The translations under genes and the position numbers were made by a program. Shown piece by piece: positions 24,864 to 32,140 of a stretch of DNA of 32,140 nucleotides (positions within the stretch are counted from its first letter, which is position 1; each line of letters begins with the position of its first letter). The stretch covers positions 1 through 32,140 of the forward strand of contig JAWWBX010000011.1 of the NCBI GenBank assembly GCA_033720735.1, given 5' to 3'. The DNA is from B8-G4 sp033720735. Its GTDB lineage: Bacteria > Bacteroidota > Bacteroidia > Chitinophagales > Saprospiraceae. Below the pieces are notes generated by a model. The model was not told the origin of the DNA. It ran no database searches and saw only the letters and a program-made list of their open reading frames with translations.

Positions 24864-25346
24864 TCAGCTCTTGTTGATCAACGGTTCAACGGCACCGATA
24901 AACTGCTGGACAGATGGCGCATAGCCCGTTTTGCCCAGGGCATTGATCTTGTACTGCCCATTGACATCCTTGTCCATGTTGAACACCCAGATGGTGGGGA
25001 ATCCACGCACCTTGAATGCCTGCTGCAGATTGGCATTCTGCTGACGATACTGGTCAGGGATCCTGGTCCGACGGGGGAAGTCAAGCTCAAGCAGGATCAC
25101 GTTGTCCTCCGCCCATGTCTGGAATTCCTTTTTCGAGAAAACCGCAGCGGTCAGCCGCTTGCACCAACCGCACCAGTCGCTGCCGGTGAAATTGGCCATA
25201 ATGGGCTTGCCCTGCTTTTTGGAAGCCGCATATGCTTCGTCAAGGTCGACCATCCAGCCAGGATTGCCCGCCTTGTAATCGGCCGTTTGGGCCATCGCGC
25301 TTCCAGCGAAGAAAACGCATACGATAAGTACCTGGAGAAGTTTCAT
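24864..25346 (-). CDS. Exported thioredoxin-like protein
   Basis: The 160-residue protein begins with a signal peptide (MKLLQVLIVCVFFAGSAMAQ) and carries the active site DWCGWCKRL (C59 and C62), a WCxWC-type motif of the thioredoxin_7/DsbD-gamma-like group. A cis-proline loop (VRGFPTIWVF) follows. It should reduce or oxidise disulfides in the periplasm. A tryptophan between the cysteines is typical of this family rather than of classical thioredoxin (CGPC). Its TGA stop is back to back with the stop of the convergent methyltransferase gene. It is 148 nt downstream of the SRPBCC gene on the same strand. Confidence 0.9.
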   Translation of the reverse strand: MKLLQVLIVCVFFAGSAMAQTADYKAGNPGWMVDLDEAYAASKKQGKPIMANFTGSDWCGWCKRLTAAVFSKKEFQTWAEDNVILLELDFPRRTRIPDQYRQQNANLQQAFKVRGFPTIWVFNMDKDVNGQYKINALGKTGYAPSVQQFIGAVEPLINKS

Positions 25347-25494
25347 ATTCCGGAAAAGTACAATTTGGGTGCCAAATTAAGGTCTTCAGGCACGATCCAG
25401 GCCCTCCCAGCGGACAATTAACAAGATTATAACGCCCTGAAAAGATACCAGAATCGAGATGCCAGATGCCAGAGATTGGATCTCAGGTGTTAGG

Positions 25495-25941
25495 TCAGAC
25501 CGACCCTTTTGTGAAATACGTTTTGTACAAGCGCCGGCGTGGCAGGAAGGCAAGGTACACCAGGGGAAAGGCCAGGACAGTGATCAGTGAGAAGCGAAAC
25601 TTGAATGCAATGTCGTCGACGATGCGTGACACGTCCTCGTCCACACGCTCTACTACATGCCGGTGACGCCAGAAGCGCAAACCGAATGGGAGCACTGTGC
25701 CCTCGTCAACAAACCAGGCTGAATTCCCATCCTGCCCGTGCTCCGTGATTTCACTGACCCACTCCGCTGTCCATGGCCGCCTGAATCTCAGGTGGACACG
25801 ATCACCTGTCTGTGATCCTGTGAATGCCACGATCTCAGCCACGGACGACGGCGGCGCAAGGTATTCGAACAGCCTGCGGTCGAATTGGCCCATCACATCG
25901 AGGTAGTTGCCCGGTACCGTTGTCGAGATCTGGAATCGCAT
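25495..25941 (-). CDS. SRPBCC/START-like family protein
   Basis: The protein has 148 residues with the order expected of the SRPBCC hot-dog/helix-grip fold: an opening strand MRFQISTTVPGNYLDVMGQF, a middle VHLRFRRPWTAEWVSEITEH, and WFVDEGTVLPFGLRFWRHRH then VVERVDEDVSRIVDDIAF. The C-terminal about 35 residues are hydrophobic (SLITVLAFPLVYLAFLPRRR), so the protein may be membrane-attached at its end. SRPBCC proteins bind hydrophobic ligands; the ligand is unknown. It is divergent from the GNAT gene across 113 nt. Confidence 0.8.
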   Translation of the reverse strand: MRFQISTTVPGNYLDVMGQFDRRLFEYLAPPSSVAEIVAFTGSQTGDRVHLRFRRPWTAEWVSEITEHGQDGNSAWFVDEGTVLPFGLRFWRHRHVVERVDEDVSRIVDDIAFKFRFSLITVLAFPLVYLAFLPRRRLYKTYFTKGSV

Positions 25942-26054
25942 ACTCGTCCTTTATAAATGGCCCAACATGCCGCCCGGTTGTAAAATCCGGTCCCTTTCTT
26001 GACCAATGCGTCATGGAATGCGAACTTGCTTTGGCTCATGATGCGCGCAATTGA

Positions 26055-26531
26055 ATGAAATCCTGCACTATCCGCCGAGCGAAGAAAGAGGATTGCGAAA
26101 CGATCGCAGCGATCCTGTATCGTGCCTTTGCCCCCTATGAACATCAATACACCACAGAGGGATTCGAGCGCACGGTGCTGAACGCCGGGCAACTGGCTGA
26201 ACGGTTGCACGAGGTGGTCACGCTTGTGGCGCTTTGGGAAGGCACGATCGCAGGGACCGTTGGCATGCAGGAGACTGCATCGGGGGTTTACATACAAAGT
26301 ATGGCTGTTGATCCGGCGGCCCAGGGGCATGGGATTGCCTTCGCCCTGCTCAATGATATTGAAACATCCGCACGCCAGGCCGGCAAGGAGCGCCTTTACC
26401 TGAGCACGACTCCTTTCCTCCTGCCGGCCATTGCGCTGTACGAACGGTTTGGCTTCACTATCGTCCCCGACAGTGATCATGATCTGGCAGGGACCCCGTT
26501 GATCGCGATGGAAAAGTGGCTTCAGAAATAG
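26055..26531 (+). CDS. GNAT family N-acetyltransferase
   Basis: This 158-residue enzyme transfers an acetyl group from acetyl-CoA to an amine. It has the GNAT order: beta-1/alpha-1 (CTIRRAKKEDCETIAAILYR), motif A VYIQSMAVDPAAQGHGIAFA where QGHGIA binds the CoA pyrophosphate, and motif B with LYLSTTPFLLPAIALYERFG then FTIVPD. The substrate is unknown. The last 10 nt overlap the end of the convergent HDAC-family remnant. The ATG at 26055 starts right before the first strand. Confidence 0.93.
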   Translation: MKSCTIRRAKKEDCETIAAILYRAFAPYEHQYTTEGFERTVLNAGQLAERLHEVVTLVALWEGTIAGTVGMQETASGVYIQSMAVDPAAQGHGIAFALLNDIETSARQAGKERLYLSTTPFLLPAIALYERFGFTIVPDSDHDLAGTPLIAMEKWLQK

Positions 26532-26782
26532 ATCTCCTGCGCCTCCCGGCAGGTATTGGCATGCGCCTCGACAACATCCCGTATATGATCTGAATATCCA
26601 CCCCCCATCGTCACAGCCACCGGGATGCGGGTATCGCACGCCATTCCCAGGACGATCCGATAGCGTTGACGGCATTCCGCGATCGTGAGCCTGAGCCGTC
26701 CCAGTTTGTCAGACAAAATGACCTCTACGCTGGATCGCGCTTGTGTACATCCTGATAGCGATCCCGATTTCCTATGCGGTGA
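26522..26782 (-). pseudogene. C-terminal remnant of a histone deacetylase-family gene
   Basis: An 87-codon open frame between an in-frame TAG (26783-26785) and a TGA (26522-26524) carries the last quarter of the HDAC/acetylpolyamine amidohydrolase fold: VILSDKLGRLRLTIAECRQR, RIVLGMACDTRIPVAVTMGG then GYSDHIRDVVEAHANTCREA. The GGGY catalytic tyrosine is present. The metal-binding His/Asp motifs normally found earlier in the family are absent: I read the upstream minus-strand frames to about 26900 and found only stops and no family sequence. A TTG at 26716 could start a 64-residue peptide but not an enzyme. I call it a 5'-deleted gene. It overlaps the GNAT gene end by 10 nt. Confidence 0.8.
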
Positions 26783-27222
26783 CTAGTCAATACAGATACA
26801 TGGATTCGCCACCGACAACCCTTGCTTTTATGAGAGTGCCCACCTGCACTGGCAAATGCATCATGGGCGTGCCTACTCAAGAACATTGAGATATGCAGGA
26901 TTTTAAGATCGCGACTCTCCGTGAAATAGTCAATTCACAGGACATTCCCTATCCGGCTCCACGCAACGCTTCCATGCAACTAATTCAGGTAAATACCGTT
27001 CCTTTACAGCATGGATGACTGAATCCCAGGCTCACTGCCATGTGCAAGTAGCCGTCTGAGTTGATTTTTCTTTCTCTCCTTTGCGATAGCAAGATTTATT
27101 TCCCAAGAAAGGTTTTCATGTTGTCAGATTGCACCCGGATCGGGTGGGCAATCATGATTTTATCACTGATCAGTCACGGTGGATATTCTGCCGGCGAACA
27201 TTGATCAAAAAACTTTTCTACC
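26783..27222. other. Gene-poor stretch before the RRM gene
   Basis: This stretch is visibly more AT-rich than its surroundings and contains no gene I can support. A plus-strand ATG at 26893 opens a 41-codon frame to 27018 (MQDFKIATLREIVNSQDIPY and onward) with a plausible composition but no family resemblance. CACCCG-GAT-CGGGTG at 27132-27146 is a 6-bp hairpin. The last 200 nt should contain the RRM promoter and leader; no clean TAnnTTTG box is evident. Confidence 0.4.
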
Positions 27223-27468
27223 ATGAATCTTTTTGTTGCAAAACTGAACTACGACACCAAGTCGGACGCGCTCAAACGGGCTTTTGAAGCCTATGGAGAA
27301 GTGGCATCGGCAAACGTTATCAACGACAAGTACACCGGACGTTCCCGGGGCTTCGGTTTTGTGGAAATGCCGAATGATGACGATGCGCGCAGTGCAATCG
27401 CTGCACTGAACAACTCTGAATTGGACGGAAGCCAGATCGTTGTCAAGGTAGCGCAGCCGCGCCGATAG
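27223..27468 (+). CDS. RRM-domain RNA-binding protein
   Basis: An 81-residue protein made of a single RNA recognition motif. RNP2 is LFVAKLNY at residues 3-10 and RNP1 is RGFGFVEM, with the aromatic residues that stack on RNA bases intact. Length and simplicity match the small glycine-poor RRM proteins common in Bacteroidota and cyanobacteria, often linked to cold or stress RNA handling. A long AT-rich upstream region and two tandem hairpins downstream suggest a monocistronic, well-transcribed unit. Confidence 0.95.
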   Translation: MNLFVAKLNYDTKSDALKRAFEAYGEVASANVINDKYTGRSRGFGFVEMPNDDDARSAIAALNNSELDGSQIVVKVAQPRR

Positions 27469-27477
27469 TCATTTTCA

Positions 27478-27499
27478 GCTCAGATGTGTTGATCTGAGC
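27478..27499 (+). terminator. First hairpin after the RRM gene
   Basis: GCTCAGAT, loop GTGTTG, ATCTGAGC: a perfect 8-bp stem starting 9 nt after the stop codon. It lacks a good U-tract (CTGGTATTTC follows), so by itself it is a weak terminator. Confidence 0.5.
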
Positions 27500-27514
27500 C
27501 TGGTATTTCGGTTA

Positions 27515-27546
27515 GACATCGGGCTTCATGACCGATGTCCTTTCTG
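27515..27546 (+). terminator. Second hairpin after the RRM gene
   Basis: GACATCGG (27515-27522), 9-nt loop, CCGATGTC (27532-27539), then CCTTTCT: a perfect 8-bp stem with a short pyrimidine run. With the hairpin at 27478-27499 it forms a tandem pair before the desaturase gene. Confidence 0.6.
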
Positions 27547-27598
27547 CAGTGGCCTTGATCGCACAGGTGCTGAGCCTTATTTCATTAATACGTTTCGC

Positions 27599-28717
27599 AT
27601 GGACGATACATCACAACTCAACCCGACCTCCGGCACAGGGAGACAAAAGATCCTGTTCGGAAGGGAACATCAGGACAGCTTTCTACGCGATGTCAGAAAA
27701 CGCGTGGATGCCTACTTCCAGTCCCGTAACATTCCAAAAACGGCAAATGCCAGGATGGTCGTCAAGACGATCCTGATCCTGATCGGTTGGATCGCGACGT
27801 ACACTTTCATCCTATCCAACCTGCTCCCGGCGTACGCCCTCCTGCTACTGGCTCTTTGTCACGGGTTTCTCACTGCCATGATCGGACTGAATATCGGACA
27901 CGATGCGATTCACGGATCTTATTCAAGGCGGGCTGGGGTCAACCGGAAGTTGGGACTTTTCTTCAATCTGATCGGCGCCAATGATTACGTATGGAGGATC
28001 AGTCACAACATTGTGCACCATACCTATACCAACATTCCGCACCATGATGAGGATATCAACCAGCCAGGTGTCTTGCGGCTGGAGCGCTCGCAAAAACTCC
28101 GACGGATCCACCGGTTCCAACACATTTATGCCTTCCTGGTCTATGGGCTGGCCTCGCTTTCGTGGGTCTTTGTAAAGGATTACGTGAAGATGTTCCAGCG
28201 GCAGCTGGGTGGTCATTACCGATCGTCGATCCCGAGGAAGGAGATCATCCGGCTCTTTGCTTACAAGGCCCTGTACTACAGTGTGTTCCTTGTGGTACCC
28301 CTTGTCGTCATTCATCTCCCCTGGTATTGGATCCTCTTGGGATTCATGCTGGCCCACTTTGTAGAGGGGTTCACCCTCGCGATCATTTTCATGCTCGCGC
28401 ACATCATTGAAGGGACCGCATTCCCGGAACCCGGACCGAATGGCAAACTGGATATGTCGTGGGGTGATCTGCAGATGCATACCACCTGCAATTTCGCGGT
28501 CCGAAATCCGCTGGTCAATTACTTGTTCGGAGGCCTGAACTTCCAGGTGGAACACCATTTGTTCCCCAACGTGTGTCATATTCACTATCCAAGGATCTCG
28601 GAGATCGTGCGGCAAACCTCACGTGCCCACAACTTGCCCTACCTTGAGAAAAAGACGTTCTTCGGCGCGATCGCATCACACCGGAGGATGCTTAAACAAC
28701 TCGGGACGGAAGAATAA
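27599..28717 (+). CDS. Membrane fatty acid desaturase (front-end type)
   Basis: This 372-residue membrane di-iron enzyme introduces a double bond into an acyl chain. All three histidine boxes are present: HDAIH (101-105), HNIVHH (136-141) and QVEHH (316-320), followed by LFPNVCHIHYPRIS. A Gln opening the third box is the mark of front-end (delta-5/delta-6-like) and sphingolipid-type desaturases. No cytochrome b5 domain is fused, so electrons must come from a separate ferredoxin or similar partner. Hydrophobic segments occur near 54-95, 177-192 and 226-270. It is convergent with a cyclopropane-synthase-like methyltransferase 9 nt away. Confidence 0.92.
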   Translation: MDDTSQLNPTSGTGRQKILFGREHQDSFLRDVRKRVDAYFQSRNIPKTANARMVVKTILILIGWIATYTFILSNLLPAYALLLLALCHGFLTAMIGLNIGHDAIHGSYSRRAGVNRKLGLFFNLIGANDYVWRISHNIVHHTYTNIPHHDEDINQPGVLRLERSQKLRRIHRFQHIYAFLVYGLASLSWVFVKDYVKMFQRQLGGHYRSSIPRKEIIRLFAYKALYYSVFLVVPLVVIHLPWYWILLGFMLAHFVEGFTLAIIFMLAHIIEGTAFPEPGPNGKLDMSWGDLQMHTTCNFAVRNPLVNYLFGGLNFQVEHHLFPNVCHIHYPRISEIVRQTSRAHNLPYLEKKTFFGAIASHRRMLKQLGTEE

Positions 28718-28726
28718 GTGGGCTGA

Positions 28727-29632
28727 TCAGACCTTTTCAAAGACCATCCTGAAATGGTCCATCACTTCGCGTTCAAAACAGACGCGGTTGGGGCTGATCC
28801 TGAAAATGTCGACCTGGTGCCGGAATTCCCGGTCCGTTAAGAATCGGCCCGCCAGACCGGCATACAGCCAGTATTTCTTCCAGTTGAACTTTCTGAACCT
28901 TTTCCTCCACTGCCCGATGGTCTCGATATAATCGAGACGCCCGCTGCTCTGGGAAATGAGTTTGAAGCCGGGGGACGCGCACCGCACCACCATCTCAGGC
29001 CCATACGGCAGCCATGATCCGGGAAACTCCTTGATCATCAACGCCAGCACATGCGGGGTGGATCCGCGCTCGGCATCCACATCGATCGCATCGAAATCGA
29101 TCATGTTCTTGCTGAACGTCATCGTTTGCATATAAAACCTGCCGCCTGCCGGAAGCAGGTTGTAAACGGTCTGAAAGAAATTGCGATACACCTCCTCCTG
29201 TTTCCCCTGCCGCCATTCCTCCACGGAGCAGAAATGCTCCAGTCCTCCGATACAGGTGACGGCATCAAAAACCCCGTAGTCTTCCGGCCGCACGTACCGG
29301 CAATCCTGCACCATCACATTCAGGCCATTCTGCCGGCAGGCTGCTGCCTGTCCTGTGGAGAGGGTCAGTCCGATACCCGCGGCGCCGCGTTCTTCCTTGA
29401 TATACTTGAGAAAAGGCCCCCACCCACACGCCATGTCGAGGACTTTGCTACCGTCGCCGATCCCCAGACTGTCCGCAATAAAGCGGTGCTTCGCGCGCTG
29501 GGCTTCCTCCAGGCTCATGGAGAAATCCCCATCGTATTTGGCGCCGCTGTAGTCGCCGCACTCGCCGATGCTCAGCCGGAAGATCTCGTCAATCGTGGTG
29601 TAGGTGAAGTCCAGATCCTGTTGATTGGCCAT
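28727..29632 (-). CDS. Cyclopropane-fatty-acyl-phospholipid synthase-like methyltransferase
   Basis: The ATG at 29632 gives 301 residues; the frame runs up to 29776 but the extra 48 residues look unlike protein of this family. CGDYSGAKYDGDFSMSLEEA then AKHRFIADSL and VLDMACGWGPFLKYI (about 64-78) match the CMAS/CFA methyltransferase layout, with MACGWG as the SAM loop and FDAVTCIGGLEHF as the active-site strand. Known family members methylate double bonds of acyl chains or related lipids; others methylate small molecules. It neighbours a desaturase on the opposite strand, suggesting a lipid substrate, but that is inference. Confidence 0.82.
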   Translation of the reverse strand: MANQQDLDFTYTTIDEIFRLSIGECGDYSGAKYDGDFSMSLEEAQRAKHRFIADSLGIGDGSKVLDMACGWGPFLKYIKEERGAAGIGLTLSTGQAAACRQNGLNVMVQDCRYVRPEDYGVFDAVTCIGGLEHFCSVEEWRQGKQEEVYRNFFQTVYNLLPAGGRFYMQTMTFSKNMIDFDAIDVDAERGSTPHVLALMIKEFPGSWLPYGPEMVVRCASPGFKLISQSSGRLDYIETIGQWRKRFRKFNWKKYWLYAGLAGRFLTDREFRHQVDIFRISPNRVCFEREVMDHFRMVFEKV

Positions 29633-29796
29633 GGCGTGTATTTTAAGCAATGCGCGCAGGAGCTGTCCCCTCAGGGCCAACGGCCGTTCCGCAGAAACAA
29701 GTCTGATCGCAGAGCAAGTGGAAAAGCAGTCGTGATGCGTCAGCAACGGACCCAAGTTACGCCTTTTGGCGGCCAAACAGCCCTACCCGAGAGCCA

Positions 29797-30474
29797 TCAT
29801 TCTTCCTCCTCCACGACCCGCGTACGCTCTATCAGGCCATCCATGTGCGGCTTCAGTAAGTCATTATCCAGCGTGGATGCCGCATCCTCCACACGGAATG
29901 TGACTGCCGGCACTTGGTCAATATAGAACTGTGTCGTATCCGAAGTTGGCCCGGCCAGAGCCCCCCACCACTCGGTTTTGGTCGACGATAGGCGTTGCTC
30001 GACCTGACAACGGAGGAGTTGGAACACGTTGCCTGTGTCGTCTGAATACAATTCCACTTCCGGGTTTGAGTTTTTCAGCTCAACTATTGACTGCCTGGCG
30101 ATATATCCGACCAGGCCCTCAAGAAATGCATGTGCATTGAGGAACCTCTGTGGGATCAGATCGATACGCTGATGATGGATCAGAAGGCCACAGATCACCT
30201 GACGCCAGCCGGAATCTTCGAGTAACTGATGAATACGTTCGGTATCCGGGTTGCCAGACACGATACCCTCCCGGATCTCGTCAGTGACCCTGCTCGTCTC
30301 GATCACGTTTTGCGCAAAGGAGGCCATCTGATCCACCATGTTCTCGGCACCCCGTTCGAACAGACGGCGCATCTTGCGCTCGGGACTCTGTTCTCGCTTG
30401 CGGTACCACCATCGGCCGATGTACCAAAGCACGAGGGCGGAGGTGATCAGGACGATCCGCTGCCAGGATTCCAT
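29797..30474 (-). CDS. Membrane-anchored protein of unknown function
   Basis: I do not recognise this 225-residue protein. It has one N-terminal membrane helix (about 7-23, IVLITSALVLWYIGRWW) followed by a basic stretch and a mostly helical soluble region with many charged residues, ending in a Glu-rich tail (RVVEEEE). The positive residues after the helix favour a cytoplasmic body. It lies 90 nt downstream of the small three-helix membrane protein gene on the same strand and 164 nt upstream of the methyltransferase start, so it may share a transcript with both. Confidence 0.7.
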   Translation of the reverse strand: MESWQRIVLITSALVLWYIGRWWYRKREQSPERKMRRLFERGAENMVDQMASFAQNVIETSRVTDEIREGIVSGNPDTERIHQLLEDSGWRQVICGLLIHHQRIDLIPQRFLNAHAFLEGLVGYIARQSIVELKNSNPEVELYSDDTGNVFQLLRCQVEQRLSSTKTEWWGALAGPTSDTTQFYIDQVPAVTFRVEDAASTLDNDLLKPHMDGLIERTRVVEEEE

Positions 30475-30564
30475 TCTGACAAGTTAAGTGCATTCCGGCC
30501 ATGGGTGCAAGAGCTGCCCGGGCCAGGGCATATGCATTGTCAGTCCGCATCACAGGGCCGATGC

Positions 30565-30837
30565 CTACCGGCCCAGCATCCGCGACAAGACGAGAAAGAG
30601 CGGGATTGCGCACAGCACCAGCACCACCATGTGCATCCATTTCGCGTTGATCAGGTTGAGCCCACCCAGCACCACCACGTAGATGAAATAGATCATCAGG
30701 AAGCCCTTGGCCATGCCACGGCCGGCAGCGTCCATGCTGCCCCAATTGGAAAAGAGCAGCTGGGCGACACAAAAGAGGAAATAGATCCCGAGGAGGATCC
30801 AGTTGATCTGCTGGACGGTGAGATTCTGAAGATGCAT
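30565..30837 (-). CDS. Small three-helix membrane protein
   Basis: The 90-residue protein has three hydrophobic segments (about 12-28, 43-62 and 66-84) and no soluble domain. I do not recognise the family. The ATG at 30837 is preferred over one at 30873 because it lies one base after the stop codon of the FG-GAP gene, which suggests translational coupling, and because the protein then begins MHLQNLTVQQINWILLGIYF. A short GC hairpin (30555-30560 with 30569-30574) overlaps its stop. Confidence 0.65.
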   Translation of the reverse strand: MHLQNLTVQQINWILLGIYFLFCVAQLLFSNWGSMDAAGRGMAKGFLMIYFIYVVVLGGLNLINAKWMHMVVLVLCAIPLFLVLSRMLGR

Positions 30838-30838
30838 C

Positions 30839-32140
30839 CTATTGATAGTTGTAGAAATAAACCTTCCCCGCACTGTCGGCAGACGGCAAGTCCAGGTACG
30901 GTGCGGCTACCACCGCGCCGGATACCGATATCCCCACCGCAAATCCGAATTGTCCACCAACCGCATCGTCGGAAGGATGCAGCGTAACTTCCTTCTGCCA
31001 GGTACCCGCGATGAGACGGTAAACAAAAGCACCGCCCAGCGCGCCGACAATGAGTGCATCACCGCTGGCGTCAAGCGACCATCCGAAGCCAAACAGCTCC
31101 TGAGATGGCGGCGGCAACTGACTTGTCTCGACCCAGGCACCACCACTCTTCTCAAAAATATAGACGATGCCCTGAAAGTCGGCAGAATCCCGCGAACCAA
31201 TGAACAAGCGCTCCTCCTCAATACAAACGCTGTTGCCGAAGCTGCTGGCCGGGATGCCGACCAGAGGGGTGATGACGGGCAGCTCAGTCCATTGCAAACC
31301 CTGACGACTGAAGGCGTAGCATTCACCTTCAGAAGTGGTATTCGGTGAACCGATCACGATCTCGTTCCCCTCGATGGTGATGTACATGCCGAATACATCA
31401 CCAGCTGAGCCGCTGGCCGGGGACAGGATGCCATGCTCGTTCCAGCTCGCTCCATCGCGGTGATAGACATAGATGTTGCCCTGCTCCACCTCACCATCGA
31501 CTTCAGCACCGGGGGCACCCACAATCAAATAGTCTCCGGATAGATCGACATCCCAGCCAAAACTCCAGAACACATCACCATCGGACGCCACCAGGCTGTC
31601 CTGGAATGTCCAGGTGTCCCCGATGAGGTGGTAGACATAGGCCTTGCCCTGGGCACTATTTCCGTTCACGGATTTCTGTGGTGAACCGATCACGGCATAG
31701 GCACCGTGTATGGCCACGCTCCAGCCAAAATACTGACTGGTGCCATCGTCATCTGGCGCGGCAAACGATTGGTGGAACACCCATGCATCTCCCTGCCGAC
31801 GGTACATGTATACCGTGTCGGCATCGAGGCTGCCGATCACAGCATGGTCTCCATCGACCGCCACGCTCCAGCCGAGGGCGTTATTGTGCATGCCACTCAT
31901 TGCTGCGCTCTCGGTGGTGGTTTGTGTGCCCCAGCCGCCAGCAGAACGGGTGAGAGACCTCCAACGTGTCCCATCGAACCCCTCAAAATCCTGAGTCTCA
32001 CTGTTCCAGCGCATCGTCCCGGCCACCGGAGGGGTCGCATCATCGCCGAGTCGGATCTTCCCGTTGACATCCAGTGATTGCGCCGGGGTGGCTGTGCGGA
32101 TACCAACATTCGGATGTGGTATTTCCGCTCCCAGAAAGAC
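30839..32140 (-). CDS. FG-GAP repeat secreted protein, C-terminal part
   Basis: The frame is open to the right edge, so the true start lies outside the window. The visible 433 residues begin with a tail-fibre-like stretch common in Bacteroidota secreted proteins (NVGIRTATPAQSLDVNGKIR, then AGTMRWNSETQDFEGFDGTR and WRSLT). Seven FG-GAP-like beta-propeller repeats follow, each with a GWSVAVDG or FGWSVAIHG strand, an AVIGSP strand and a V-Y-Y/F-Y closing strand, as in integrin-alpha-type propellers. Repeats end at KVYFYNYQ with no type IX sorting domain. Its stop is one nucleotide from the start of the small membrane protein gene. Confidence 0.85.
   Translation of the reverse strand, partial: VFLGAEIPHPNVGIRTATPAQSLDVNGKIRLGDDATPPVAGTMRWNSETQDFEGFDGTRWRSLTRSAGGWGTQTTTESAAMSGMHNNALGWSVAVDGDHAVIGSLDADTVYMYRRQGDAWVFHQSFAAPDDDGTSQYFGWSVAIHGAYAVIGSPQKSVNGNSAQGKAYVYHLIGDTWTFQDSLVASDGDVFWSFGWDVDLSGDYLIVGAPGAEVDGEVEQGNIYVYHRDGASWNEHGILSPASGSAGDVFGMYITIEGNEIVIGSPNTTSEGECYAFSRQGLQWTELPVITPLVGIPASSFGNSVCIEEERLFIGSRDSADFQGIVYIFEKSGGAWVETSQLPPPSQELFGFGWSLDASGDALIVGALGGAFVYRLIAGTWQKEVTLHPSDDAVGGQFGFAVGISVSGAVVAAPYLDLPSADSAGKVYFYNYQ

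Noticed and set aside
25458..25476. Short tandem AGATGCC units
   Set aside because: Only about 2.5 copies of 7 bp, too few to call a functional repeat.
29633..29776. Longer start for the cyclopropane-synthase-like gene
   Set aside because: The 48 added residues have no resemblance to the family, which starts naturally at the ATG at 29632.
1..32140. tRNA, rRNA, CRISPR array, insertion sequence, integrase or prophage
   Set aside because: No T-loop motifs in a cloverleaf context, no regularly spaced repeats and no transposase or integrase sequence were seen on either strand; without a search tool a small degenerate element could have been missed.

Overview
The window looks like a piece of a chromosome from a member of the Bacteroidota, moderately GC-rich; a Saprospiria/Lewinella-like lineage is my guess, not a demonstrated assignment. 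The evidence is a C-terminal type IX secretion sorting domain on the DUF1501 protein, a DUF3276 PUR-type nucleic-acid-binding protein, a Bacteroidota-style comEC without a beta-lactamase domain, a DUF5916 outer-membrane protein, a GIN (DUF2807) protein, a perfect TAnnTTTG -7 box before fbp, and the near-absence of Shine-Dalgarno sequences. I see no rRNA, tRNA, CRISPR array, integrase or insertion sequence.

Layout. 1-760: 5' end of a secreted asparagine-synthetase-B-like protein (minus) and a long empty spacer. 761-3460: a membrane-anchored von Willebrand A protein and a small lipoprotein (plus). 3577-7994 (minus): an OmpA-family protein followed by a membrane/coiled-coil/helix-hairpin-helix protein, then a Kelch-propeller lipoprotein followed by a TPR lipoprotein. 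8220-11233 (plus): a DNA-uptake operon, comEC overlapping a ComEA-like gene by 4 nt, preceded by an orphan terminator-like hairpin. 11243-15772: fbp (minus), an ABC exporter and a DUF3276 protein (plus) ending in a clean terminator, then a sugar nucleotidyltransferase (minus). 16100-19387 (minus): the DUF1800/DUF1501 pair. 19635-23017 (plus): DUF5916 and GIN-domain proteins. 23238-26531: a two-winged-helix methyltransferase, a thioredoxin-like protein, an SRPBCC protein and a GNAT acetyltransferase. 26522-27222: the broken C-terminal end of a histone-deacetylase-family gene and an empty stretch. 27223-28717: an RRM RNA-binding protein and a front-end-type fatty acid desaturase. 28727-32140 (minus): a cyclopropane-synthase-like methyltransferase, two membrane proteins and an FG-GAP secreted protein running off the right edge.

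Most of the window is housekeeping and envelope content. Not routine are the HDAC-family gene remnant at 26522-26782, the stand-alone methyltransferase with a visibly duplicated N-terminal module (23238-24863), the OmpA/helix-hairpin-helix pair that could link cell wall and DNA (6356-7994), and the hairpin bracketed by direct repeats upstream of comEC. I found no clearly new multi-gene system; the candidates are ranked in the findings.
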